A DNA stretch of 8,340 bases, taken from NCBI GenBank assembly GCA_007127495.1, contig SKZG01000451.1, forward strand, positions 1 through 8,340, written 5' to 3'. Positions 1-5,776 of this stretch are shown here, in pieces. Every line of letters starts with the position of its first letter. Position 1 is the stretch's first letter. Under the pieces are notes generated by a model. The model ran no database searches and had not been told where the DNA came from. It saw nothing but the letters and a program-made list of their open reading frames with translations. Made by a program: the position numbers and the translations under genes. This DNA is from Planctomycetales bacterium (GTDB lineage Bacteria > Planctomycetota > Planctomycetia > Pirellulales > Thermoguttaceae).

Positions 1-282
1 CATCAGGTTCTTCATGATGATGTAGCAGGCATTCTTGGCGCGGGTGAATCCGACCTCGACCATCGCGAACCCTGCCTGCATGAAGAACACCAGGAACGCG
101 GCAATGCACGTCCAGAGTGTGTCGACATCGATGGCCAGCGCGGCAAGGGCCGCGCCGTCGTCGGCGCCGGGGACCGGCGTTTCAGCGGCCCCAACGGTAG
201 CAGCCGCCGCCAGCACGGCAAACAGCGCCGGCCCGCCAACAAGCCATCGGGCCTCAGGGAAAATGCGCCCACGTACACTCAT
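1..282 (-). CDS. amt: Ammonium transporter Amt, N-terminal part (gene runs off the left edge)
   Basis: Inner-membrane channel for ammonium/ammonia uptake. The reading frame from the ATG at 282 is open to the window edge and gives 94 residues; the rest of the roughly 400-residue family length lies outside. Residues 12-33 form a hydrophobic signal peptide ending near VGAA. From residue 54 the sequence reads DTLWTCIAAFLVFFMQAGFA, followed by MVEVGFTRAKNACYIIMKNL, the first Amt transmembrane helix and the conserved GF.RAKN segment. Start choice: the ATG has a GAGGTG Shine-Dalgarno (plus strand 287-292) 4 nt upstream, and the signal peptide begins there. A near-consensus sigma-54 promoter lies about 70 bp upstream, which fits nitrogen-limitation control known for amt genes. 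Such genes are often followed by glnK (PII); that position is outside the window. Confidence 0.93.
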   Translation of the reverse strand, partial: MSVRGRIFPEARWLVGGPALFAVLAAAATVGAAETPVPGADDGAALAALAIDVDTLWTCIAAFLVFFMQAGFAMVEVGFTRAKNACYIIMKNLM

Positions 283-351
283 CGGTCACCTCACGTTGTC
301 GGAGAACTTGGCATCGGAACACCCTAGTCCGCGATGGCCGAAACAGGGGGA

Positions 352-367
352 AGCAACTCGCGTGCCG
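352..367 (-). promoter_or_regulatory. Probable sigma-54 (RpoN) -24/-12 promoter of amt
   Basis: On the minus strand the sequence reads CGGCACGCGAGTTGCT. The RpoN consensus is TGGCACG-N4-TTGCW, so only the first base differs and the 4-nt spacing is exact. Transcription would start near 340, leaving a leader of roughly 58 nt before the amt ATG at 282. The match, orientation and position in front of an ammonium transporter support each other. An NtrC-type enhancer site farther upstream was looked for and not clearly seen. Confidence 0.75.
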
Positions 368-708
368 AACCGAATCCAGAAGCCGGGACGCACGCGACGG
401 GTATCAGACCGCGACGCCTCCAGAACGGCCCACCGTTGAGAAGCGGTGCCCGTTCACGCGCCGGACGGGACGGGCCCATTTTTCGGTCAAATGCCGTGTT
501 TTTCCGAGAATGACGAAGGACGACCACGTGGGACGATCGCCTTCGTGGGCAGTGGGAAGACCAGCCCGCGTGGCCTGGAGAACGCTAATTGAGAAAAGGG
601 CTTATTTTGAGAAGCAACACGCCCAAACGCCCGCGTTGTGGGCACGGTATGCACACAGAATGGGCAATATGTCGCGCACGCGGCGCGTGAATCGGGCTTT
701 TCCCGTAA
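368..708. other. Gene-free stretch upstream of the amt promoter
   Basis: No convincing gene on either strand; short open frames here lack family resemblance and ribosome binding sites. Visible structure: an inverted repeat ACGAAGG (513-519) / CCTTCGT (540-546) around the palindrome CCACGTGG (524-531), a possible regulator site for amt; and a palindrome CACGCG-G-CGCGTG with one central base (677-689). Neither can be assigned to a known regulator from sequence alone. The stretch is a candidate enhancer region for the sigma-54 promoter. Confidence 0.5.
513..546. promoter_or_regulatory. Inverted-repeat pair, possible operator or enhancer upstream of amt
   Basis: ACGAAGG at 513-519 and CCTTCGT at 540-546 are perfect 7-bp inverted repeats. 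They enclose an 8-bp palindrome CCACGTGG at 524-531 whose centre is offset by 2 bp. The site lies about 150-190 bp upstream of the sigma-54 promoter, a normal distance for an activator of that promoter class. It does not match the NtrC consensus (TGCACC-N5-GGTGCA), so the binding protein is unknown. Confidence 0.25.
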
Positions 709-903
709 TTTCTAGGTGCAGGCCGCTTGATGTATACTCGCCGCGTGCCGTTATTGCGCTTTTGTAGGATGGACATTCTTGTCCGTCTTCGCTTTGACGG
801 GCTAAAGCCCATCCTACGGAAAGCGCAGTTTTAGGGCGCGGCAAGTATAGCAGGCACACGCCGTGTGCCGTCCCCAAAACAAAGGCTGTCTGGCACCTAG
901 AAA
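709..903. repeat. Palindromic repeat element (type A), interrupted copy carrying a nested insertion
   Basis: Ends are perfect 11-bp inverted repeats, TTTCTAGGTGC (709-719) and GCACCTAGAAA (893-903). Removing the 117-bp element at 733-849 but leaving one TA gives 80 bp, the same length as the uninterrupted type-A core at 7629-7708 read in reverse. The two share most positions, including the near-perfect palindrome GGCACACG-C-CGTGTGCC (853-869). Similarity to the other copy continues a few bases past the right end (CGGAAGA, 904-910), while the left flank has diverged. The element ends 14 bp past the stop codon of the EEP gene. No coding capacity; probably a non-autonomous mobile or REP-like element. 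Confidence 0.85.
733..849 (-). mobile_element. 117-bp palindromic element (type B), copy 1, inserted inside type-A repeat
   Basis: Bounded by TATACTCGCC on the left and GGCAAGTATA on the right (imperfect terminal inverted repeats). It is the reverse complement of 3388-3504: the left arm (733-763) and the 54-bp core (764-817) are identical, and four bases differ in the right arm (818-849). The core consists of two opposed units, each a GTAG tetranucleotide followed by an 8-bp hairpin with a T.G pair in the third position: GTAG 764-767 with hairpin 768-787, and the mirror unit 796-817. Between them is TTCGCTTT (788-795). This is REPIN-like architecture. The host repeat is restored to its normal 80-bp length if a TA was duplicated, so the mobile unit is probably 735-847 plus target TA. 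Confidence 0.88.
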
Positions 904-917
904 CGGAAGAACCCCGG

Positions 918-1901
918 CTATGGAACGAAGCCCGGCCTGCCCCCTTCTAGGGTGGTAAACTCCGACCAAACCGGCAGGTGCGACGAAACCGCCTGGAGCG
1001 TCAGCGGATTCAGGTCGTAGGCCCGGATCAGGTCGAACACACCGCTACGGCCGGTGTATTCAGCGGTCGCCCGGCGGCAGATCACCACGTTGTTCACCGT
1101 GGACAGGCCGTCGGGGGCTGCCGCCGGGCTGGTCACACTGGCCGTAAGCCGCACGGGGGCGAAGACCGAGTCGATGCGTCGCGGCACGGCCGCAAAGTTG
1201 CCGACCAGGATGACGTCGTCCTCTCCCAGCCCGTCATGACGCACCGCACGGTACAAGTCGGTCAGTTGCGCCAGCTCGTGATCGGCATACGCCGGATCGA
1301 CCTGCACATTGACCAGTTTGAACGTAAAGGCGTCGCTCGGTTTCGGCCCGCGGGCGCGAAAGAGCCCCACGAGCGGCCTGTTACGGAACTGACCCGCGGG
1401 GTCTTCGATGGTGCGTACCGTGTCGAGGTCGACTTCGAGCGTGGCCCGATTGAACACGAAAGCCAGGTACGGCCCGTCAGTCGCTTCGCGTGTGGAAGGG
1501 CATACGGCGAAGTCGTACTGCCGCCCACTTTCATTGACACGTTCGAGCAACCGCAAGAGCACGCTCGGCGCGCTGCCGCCGAGTTCCTGGAAGGCCCATA
1601 AATCGAATTGCGGTACAAGGTTGACAAGGAGGTCGCCCACAACCGGCCGTGCGAACTTGTGGTCGTCGAGTCGGTCGAGGTGGAAGCTGGCGATGCGGAT
1701 GGTGGCCGGGGCGGCCGGGGCGGTCGCCGGGGCGCCGGCTGTCGGCACCGGTAGAACCGGTAGGCGCCCCTTGGGCTCAAGGGTGATCCGTTCAATATTG
1801 CCGTCGTCGCCCCGCTCGACCTGGGCTTCGAACTGCCCGACCACATACCATCCGCCGCCAACCGCCGCCACGACGGCGAGCAATACAAGGAGTCGCTTCA
1901 T
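918..1901 (-). CDS. Membrane-anchored EEP-fold protein (endonuclease/exonuclease/phosphatase superfamily), probably catalytically inactive
   Basis: 327 residues. Residues 1-22 are a hydrophobic signal anchor, followed by an acidic stretch and an Ala/Pro-rich linker (about 50-67). The EEP domain starts at IRIASFHL (68-75). Recognisable segments in order: WAFQEL (102-107), YLAFVFNRATLEV (145-157), NRPLVGLF (174-181), FKLVNVQVDP (194-203), ILVGNFAAVP (231-240), EYTGRSGVFD (281-290), SSHLPVWSEF (306-315). In active family members the corresponding residues are Asn in the first motif, QE, His (NxH), GDFN and SDH. Here they are His74, Q105-E106 (kept), Gln200, GNFA (234-237) and S306-S307-H308, so most metal-binding and catalytic positions are lost. 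An in-frame TTG at 1907 is an alternative start; ATG at 1901 fits the signal anchor better. No strong Shine-Dalgarno is visible; the gene begins 22 bp after the methyltransferase stop, so translation is probably coupled. Last gene of the operon. Confidence 0.82.
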   Translation of the reverse strand: MKRLLVLLAVVAAVGGGWYVVGQFEAQVERGDDGNIERITLEPKGRLPVLPVPTAGAPATAPAAPATIRIASFHLDRLDDHKFARPVVGDLLVNLVPQFDLWAFQELGGSAPSVLLRLLERVNESGRQYDFAVCPSTREATDGPYLAFVFNRATLEVDLDTVRTIEDPAGQFRNRPLVGLFRARGPKPSDAFTFKLVNVQVDPAYADHELAQLTDLYRAVRHDGLGEDDVILVGNFAAVPRRIDSVFAPVRLTASVTSPAAAPDGLSTVNNVVICRRATAEYTGRSGVFDLIRAYDLNPLTLQAVSSHLPVWSEFTTLEGGRPGFVP

Positions 1902-1923
1902 ACCCAACCGGCAACCGATCGTG

Positions 1924-2661
1924 TCAGGTTGCTCCCTCCAATTTGACGTGATGCACCCAGGCGGGCGGGATGTTCCGCCACACGGCCTGGCGGCGAATTT
2001 CCCTGCCCGCCAGCAGAGTTTCCAGCAACTGCCCGATGCCGCGGAGCCGCTCCCGCTCGGCTCGGCCGGCCAATGCGCCTTTCAGCCGGCGGATGCCAAT
2101 GTACTCGAAAAATGACAGCACCGCGTCCGGCCGGGCCAGCTCGTTGAATATCCGTAAAATGGCATCGACCTCGTCCACCGAAAAGTTATTCAGCGGCAAA
2201 CCCGAAACCATCACGTCATATCGCTCCTCCCGCGGCAAGTCTTCGATTCGAGCGTGCAGGACGCGAATCCGCTCGGCTTGGGGCAGCAGCGCGGGGTCGG
2301 TTTGAAGCTGTTCCTTCAGGAGGCGTACGAACCGCTCGTTCACTTCGACCAGGTCGAGCCGGTCGCCGGGGCGTAAGGCGGCCGCGATCTGCTTCGTCGC
2401 GACTCCCGTGCCCGGCCCCACTTCCAGGACGCGCCGGGGGCCGTCGGCCGGTTCGGCCACGTAATGCGCCAGAGCCCGCGATAGACGCCGGCCGCTGGGC
2501 AAGATGGCTCCGGTCGTTCGGAAACTCGTCCGGAACTCGCGCCAGAAGAGCCTGCATTCCTGTATGCGTCCCACGCGTCGAGCCCTCAAAGCGGCGGTTT
2601 CGATGGTGCTTCCGTTTCGATGGTTGACCGGTCTGTCGCCTTTTACGGGCGGCCCGGGCAC
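1924..2661 (-). CDS. SAM-dependent methyltransferase, phospholipid N-methyltransferase-like
   Basis: 245 residues from a GTG start. Residues about 37-60 (RLFWREFRTSF, GAILPSGRRL) match the N-terminal signature of bacterial PmtA-type phosphatidylethanolamine N-methyltransferases and their relatives, in which a basic/aromatic helix binds the membrane and is followed by a G.I.PSSR-like loop. The class I SAM motif is VLEVGPGTGVAT (78-89), the ribose-binding acidic residue is in DLVEVNERF (103-111), and the post-IV motif is VSGLPLNNF (152-160). The substrate cannot be fixed: a lipid amine is likely by family, but relatives include rRNA adenine dimethylases. GTG at 2661 overlaps the preceding gene by 19 bp and has GAGG about 4 nt upstream; TTG at 2589 and GTG at 2574 are alternative starts that would still keep the fold. 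Middle gene of the three-gene operon. Confidence 0.8.
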   Translation of the reverse strand: MPGPPVKGDRPVNHRNGSTIETAALRARRVGRIQECRLFWREFRTSFRTTGAILPSGRRLSRALAHYVAEPADGPRRVLEVGPGTGVATKQIAAALRPGDRLDLVEVNERFVRLLKEQLQTDPALLPQAERIRVLHARIEDLPREERYDVMVSGLPLNNFSVDEVDAILRIFNELARPDAVLSFFEYIGIRRLKGALAGRAERERLRGIGQLLETLLAGREIRRQAVWRNIPPAWVHHVKLEGAT

Positions 2662-3113
2662 ACCACCTCGCTGAACCCCAGCGCCGATTTCTCCTCGGCG
2701 GGCGGCTCGCGTGGAGCCAAACGGTGAACGAAGACGACCGGGGTCACGTCGGGAAGCGGTGCCTGCGGGCCGATGCGCGATACAAGCGACGGCCGGCTTG
2801 CCTGGTGGAAAGGACTCGGCATGGTGAGCGCGGTTTGTTCGCGGTTCGGCGGTCGTCGCGTGCCGACGAGCCAGCGGCTGAGATGCTCAAACTCGCTCCG
2901 GGTTAGCTGCTTGCCGGCCATCGCCAGAATGGCGTCGCGTTGTTTGGGCGTGAGCTGCCCGCCGGCCCTGGCGCGCGCCAGGGCATGGCCGACCTGCTGC
3001 CGCGCCGCGGCCTGGCTTCGACCCGAGCGCCCCGCTTCCTGACCCGGCGCATGCCCGCATAAAACGATGGTGACCACCGTCACCCCAAAGACAATCCGAA
3101 ACCGACGTTTCAT
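2643..3113 (-). CDS. Small secreted protein of unknown function
   Basis: 156 residues. I do not recognise the family. Residues 1-22 are a classical signal peptide: MKRRFR then a hydrophobic run ending near CGHA. The cysteine at 19 is not in a convincing lipobox. Residues 33-85 are predicted helical and basic (QAAARQQVGHALARAR, then LTPKQRDAILAMAGKQLTRSEFEHL), perhaps two helical hairpins; the remainder is Pro/Arg-rich and low in order. The start is well defined: GGGAGGG lies 6 nt upstream of ATG 3113, whereas an in-frame start at 3179 would put 22 basic residues in front of the signal peptide. First gene of the operon with the methyltransferase and the EEP protein. Its location and size suggest a periplasmic or surface partner, but no function is claimed. 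Confidence 0.7.
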   Translation of the reverse strand: MKRRFRIVFGVTVVTIVLCGHAPGQEAGRSGRSQAAARQQVGHALARARAGGQLTPKQRDAILAMAGKQLTRSEFEHLSRWLVGTRRPPNREQTALTMPSPFHQASRPSLVSRIGPQAPLPDVTPVVFVHRLAPREPPAEEKSALGFSEVVCPGRP

Positions 3114-3119
3114 TTGTTT

Positions 3120-3126
3120 CCCTCCC
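3120..3126 (-). promoter_or_regulatory. Strong Shine-Dalgarno that fixes the start of the secreted-protein gene
   Basis: The minus strand reads GGGAGGG followed by AAACAA and ATG (3113), a 6-nt spacing. It is the best ribosome binding site in the operon and decides against the longer frame starting at 3179. Confidence 0.85.
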
Positions 3127-3387
3127 AAAACGGAGACCGGCCGACGGGAGCGACGGGGACCGTCCCGTTTTCGCGGCAACTAGGGCGTTATCCGCGAGAT
3201 ATCCCCCATCCGCGGCGAAACCTGGCACCATCCCCCGCGAACGATTGTCGTTTCTGCCGCACGAGCACAGAATGTTCATCGGAGCCGGCGCAATCGGAAC
3301 TTAACGTACCTCCGGTTCAGTCGGCACAGATTGCCCTACATTCCCAGATTCCGGACCAACGATTGCGGCATGGTCTTCTCGGGCAAA
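3127..3387. other. Gene-free 5' region of the three-gene operon
   Basis: This stretch must carry the operon promoter on the minus strand, but no good -35/-10 pair was found. A small inverted repeat ACGGG/CCCGT lies at about 3153-3168 in what would be the leader. The open frames crossing this stretch have neither ribosome binding sites nor family resemblance. Confidence 0.45.
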
Positions 3388-3504
3388 TATACTCGCCTCG
3401 GCCTAGAACTGCGCTTTCCGTAGGATGGGCTTTAGCCCGTCAAAGCGAAGACGGACAAGAATGTCCATCCTACAAAAGCGCAATAACGGCACGCGGCGAG
3501 TATA
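3388..3504 (+). mobile_element. 117-bp palindromic element (type B), copy 2
   Basis: Reverse-complement copy of 733-849, with 113 of 117 positions the same by eye. Its terminal inverted repeats, TATACTCGCC (3388-3397) and GGCGAGTATA (3495-3504), are perfect over 10 bp. Core 3420-3473: GTAG 3420-3423, hairpin 3424-3441, spacer AAAGCGAA 3442-3449, mirror hairpin 3450-3469, CTAC 3470-3473. The 54 core bases can also fold as a whole into a four-armed cloverleaf without leftover bases: GTAGGAT/ATCCTAC closing stem, GGGCT-TT-AGCCC, GTC-N8-GAC and GGACA-AGAA-TGTCC. Unlike copy 1, it is not inside a type-A repeat. TATA at both ends fits a TA target duplication. Confidence 0.88.
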
Positions 3505-3521
3505 ACTCAACTGAGTCGACG

Positions 3522-3553
3522 GAGGCAACGGAGCACGTGCCCTCCGTTGCCTC
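3522..3553. repeat. Strong 12-bp hairpin between sppA and the operon; possible sppA terminator or dispersed-repeat remnant
   Basis: GAGGCAACGGAG (3522-3533) and CTCCGTTGCCTC (3542-3553) are perfect inverted repeats with an 8-nt loop. The pairing extends imperfectly outward (GAGT near 3513 with ACTC near 3560, three mismatches). It lies about 100 bp past the sppA stop and could halt sppA transcription. No T-run follows on either strand, so it is not a standard intrinsic terminator. Because it abuts the type-B element it may instead be another repeat family. Confidence 0.5.
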
Positions 3554-3653
3554 GGTTAACTCCTGTTCAAAATGGACAGACAGCGCCGCTTGTGCCCGCA
3601 AACGCACGATGTACTCGAATACTTCAACTGGTAAAGTCTAGCTGGACAGACCG

Positions 3654-5714
3654 CTAGCGGATCTGGATTTCGTAGGGCATCCACACCAGGGCGGGCTCGA
3701 CAAACAGGCGGCGGAGCATATCGATACGGGCCAATAGGGGGCCGGCAAGGTCGGGGGCAATGGCGGGGGCCAGCGCGCGAAGCTCGGTCATGGCGGCGGG
3801 GTCGCTGAACAATTGCTCGAAGAGGGTGCGGGGGCGCGGGAGCATGAGGATTTCCACCTTCTCGCTGTCCTCGATCCCGGCGGCTCGCTTCGCGGCAGCT
3901 ACCGCGTCAGCCAGGGTGCCCAGTCGATCCACCAACCCGACCTCCGCCGCCATGCGGCCGGTGTACACTCGGCCCTGGGCCAAGGCGTCGAGCTTCGCAA
4001 GGTCCATGTTCCGGCCCTTGGCGGCCTTGGCGACAAACTGGCGGTAGACCTCGCGAAGGGTCTTGGAAACAACCTTGTGCTGCTCCGCCGTGAACGGTTC
4101 CGTGGCAGAGAACAGTCCGGTGTTCTTCCCGCGCGCGACGACCTCGGTGGTCAGGCCGAGCTTGTCGTACAGCCCGCCGAGGACGAGTTTGCCGCCCACC
4201 ACGCCAATCGAGCCGGTGATGGTTTCGGGCTCGGCGAAGATTTCGTCGGCGCCCATGGCGATGTAGTATCCGCCGCTGCCGGCCACGTCGCCCATGCTGG
4301 CGATCACCGGCTTCTCGATGCGAACGGTTTCGCGCCAGATCAGGTCGCTGGCGATGGCGGAGCCGCCGGGGCTGTCGATTCGCAATACGATGGCGGCCAC
4401 TTTGGCGTCGTTGGCGGCCTTGCGCAGCGCTTCGACCATGGTGGCCGATCCGACCGATTGCCCGCCGAACAGGTCGGTTGTATTCTTCCCCTCCATGATG
4501 GGCCCGACTGCGTAGACGACGGCGATCTTCTTCGCCGCGGTCGCCGTTGCGTCGGGCCTGCCGCCGAGCATGAGTTCGAATAGCCTCATCATCCCGGTCA
4601 TGCCGGTGAAGTTGGTGTCGATTTGTTTCCTTCGGTAGTCGGAGAGGAGCCGGACCCGATCGGCCTTCAATTCGCGCCGGAGCCGCTCTTCGATTTGATC
4701 GGCATAGACGAGTTCGTCGATCAGGCCGGCCTGCCTCGCGGCTTTGGCGGTGAACACGCCGACGTCGAGCAGGGTTTTGACCCGGTAATCCTCCAGGTTG
4801 CGCTCGGCGGCAATGGTTTGCACAAGCGTCTCGTAAAGATCGTCCACGAGGGCGCCGATGCTTTCGCGGAGCGGCCCGCTCATTTCGGCGCGAGAATAGG
4901 GCTCGGCGGCGCCCTTGTACTTGCCCATCTGGACCGTTTGGAATTGGATTCCCAGCTTATCGAGCAAGCCCTTATAGAAGGTCATCTCAGCGCGCACGCC
5001 GGGCAGAACGAGCATTCCGCTTTCGGGCATGACAATGCGATCGCACGCGGCGGCCAGCAGGTACTCGGCCGGCTCGGCGCTGGTTAGAACGGCCCAAACC
5101 GGCTTACCTGCCTCGCGAATGCGCGCGACGGCGCAGCGAAGTTCATGGAGCTTGCCGCGGCCGAGTGCCAGCCGCTCGATGCGAAGAACGACTGCGCTGA
5201 CCGCGTCGTCCTCGGCGGCGGCGTCGAGCCGGCCGATCATGGAATCGAGCGAACTGTGCATTTCACCGAAAAGGCCCTGCTGTGCCGGGCCCTCGGGGAA
5301 CCCGCCGCGGAGGGTCAGGTCGGCCACGGTGAGCGTCTTCTTGGCCGGCTCGGCCTTGGGCGTTTCCTTCTTTTCGTCGCGAGCTTCTTTCGGCGACGGC
5401 TTTTCGTCCTGCGCTTGTGCCTGGTCTTGCTCGGGCTCTTCCGTCGCTTCGTCGGATCGCATCGCCCGGTCGGCCAAACGCTCTTTCAACTGCCCGAGTG
5501 AGGGCCGGGTAGCGGCGGGCGCGGCCGGCTCATCGGCTTCCACGGACGATTCGGTGGGTTCCTCAGACGCGTCGGGCGATTCCGCGTCGGCTTCTTGCGG
5601 CGCGTCGTGCGAGTCGGCCGCCATGAGATTCGAGTCGCTGGGAAGGGCCGGTAGTGCCGTCACCAGGAACACGCATAATAGAAGACGTAGGGATCGGTGC
5701 GAACTCGACAACAT
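3654..5714 (-). CDS. sppA: Signal peptide peptidase SppA, long (67K) type with an acidic N-terminal spacer
   Basis: 686 residues; E. coli SppA has 618. A membrane-bound serine/lysine protease that cleaves leftover signal peptides after export. Residues 9-25 form the hydrophobic signal anchor. Residues about 35-125 are low-complexity (Glu, Ala, Asp, Pro, Ser, Lys), an unusually long spacer before the protease. Two tandem peptidase-S49 halves follow. The N-terminal half carries the general-base lysine in MGKYKGAAEPY, Lys267. The C-terminal half carries RIDSPGG (445-451), the nucleophile in GDVAGSGGYY, Ser480, and GSIGVVGGK (501-509). Both catalytic residues are present, so the enzyme should be active. 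ATG 5714 has AGGAG ten bases upstream (plus strand 5725-5729), and an extended -10 promoter lies about 50 bp upstream. Transcribed alone as far as can be seen. Confidence 0.96.
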   Translation of the reverse strand: MLSSSHRSLRLLLCVFLVTALPALPSDSNLMAADSHDAPQEADAESPDASEEPTESSVEADEPAAPAATRPSLGQLKERLADRAMRSDEATEEPEQDQAQAQDEKPSPKEARDEKKETPKAEPAKKTLTVADLTLRGGFPEGPAQQGLFGEMHSSLDSMIGRLDAAAEDDAVSAVVLRIERLALGRGKLHELRCAVARIREAGKPVWAVLTSAEPAEYLLAAACDRIVMPESGMLVLPGVRAEMTFYKGLLDKLGIQFQTVQMGKYKGAAEPYSRAEMSGPLRESIGALVDDLYETLVQTIAAERNLEDYRVKTLLDVGVFTAKAARQAGLIDELVYADQIEERLRRELKADRVRLLSDYRRKQIDTNFTGMTGMMRLFELMLGGRPDATATAAKKIAVVYAVGPIMEGKNTTDLFGGQSVGSATMVEALRKAANDAKVAAIVLRIDSPGGSAIASDLIWRETVRIEKPVIASMGDVAGSGGYYIAMGADEIFAEPETITGSIGVVGGKLVLGGLYDKLGLTTEVVARGKNTGLFSATEPFTAEQHKVVSKTLREVYRQFVAKAAKGRNMDLAKLDALAQGRVYTGRMAAEVGLVDRLGTLADAVAAAKRAAGIEDSEKVEILMLPRPRTLFEQLFSDPAAMTELRALAPAIAPDLAGPLLARIDMLRRLFVEPALVWMPYEIQIR

Positions 5715-5767
5715 GGCAGTGTTTCTCCTGCACTACGATTTTTGAAAACTTGGACACCTGAATAGGC

Positions 5768-5776
5768 ATTATACCA
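5768..5776 (-). promoter_or_regulatory. Extended -10 promoter of sppA
   Basis: The minus strand reads TGGTATAAT: a perfect TATAAT hexamer (5768-5773) with the TGn extension. No good -35 box is present at 16-18 bp, which is common for extended -10 promoters. Transcription would begin near 5761, giving a leader of about 46 nt that contains the AGGAG ribosome binding site. Confidence 0.7.

Noticed and set aside
510..767. Plus-strand open frame of 85 codons upstream of the EEP gene
   Set aside because: Runs into the repeat elements, has no ribosome binding site and no family resemblance.
709..903. CRISPR array from the repeated motifs
   Set aside because: Repeats are inverted and dispersed over kilobases, with no regular direct-repeat/spacer spacing and no cas genes.
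1408..2115. Long plus-strand open frame of 235 codons
   Set aside because: Lies antisense to the EEP and methyltransferase genes, which have clear domain motifs; Ser/Arg-rich composition is typical of a shadow frame in GC-rich DNA.
733..3504. Composite transposon made of the two type-B copies
   Set aside because: No transposase is encoded in or between the copies; the enclosed genes look chromosomal, so only the small elements are called mobile.
3513..3645. Minus-strand frame after sppA that reads like a helical peptide (VEVFEYIVRLRAQAALSVHF)
   Set aside because: No start codon with a ribosome site, and it continues into the hairpin and type-B repeat; most likely chance or a fragment of repeat-derived sequence.
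3638..3657. CTAGC/GCTAG inverted repeat overlapping the sppA stop as a terminator
   Set aside because: Only 5 bp with a 10-nt loop and no T-run; too weak to call.
3813..4583. Plus-strand open frame of 256 codons
   Set aside because: Antisense to sppA, whose catalytic motifs define the real frame; His/Gly-rich composition is a shadow.
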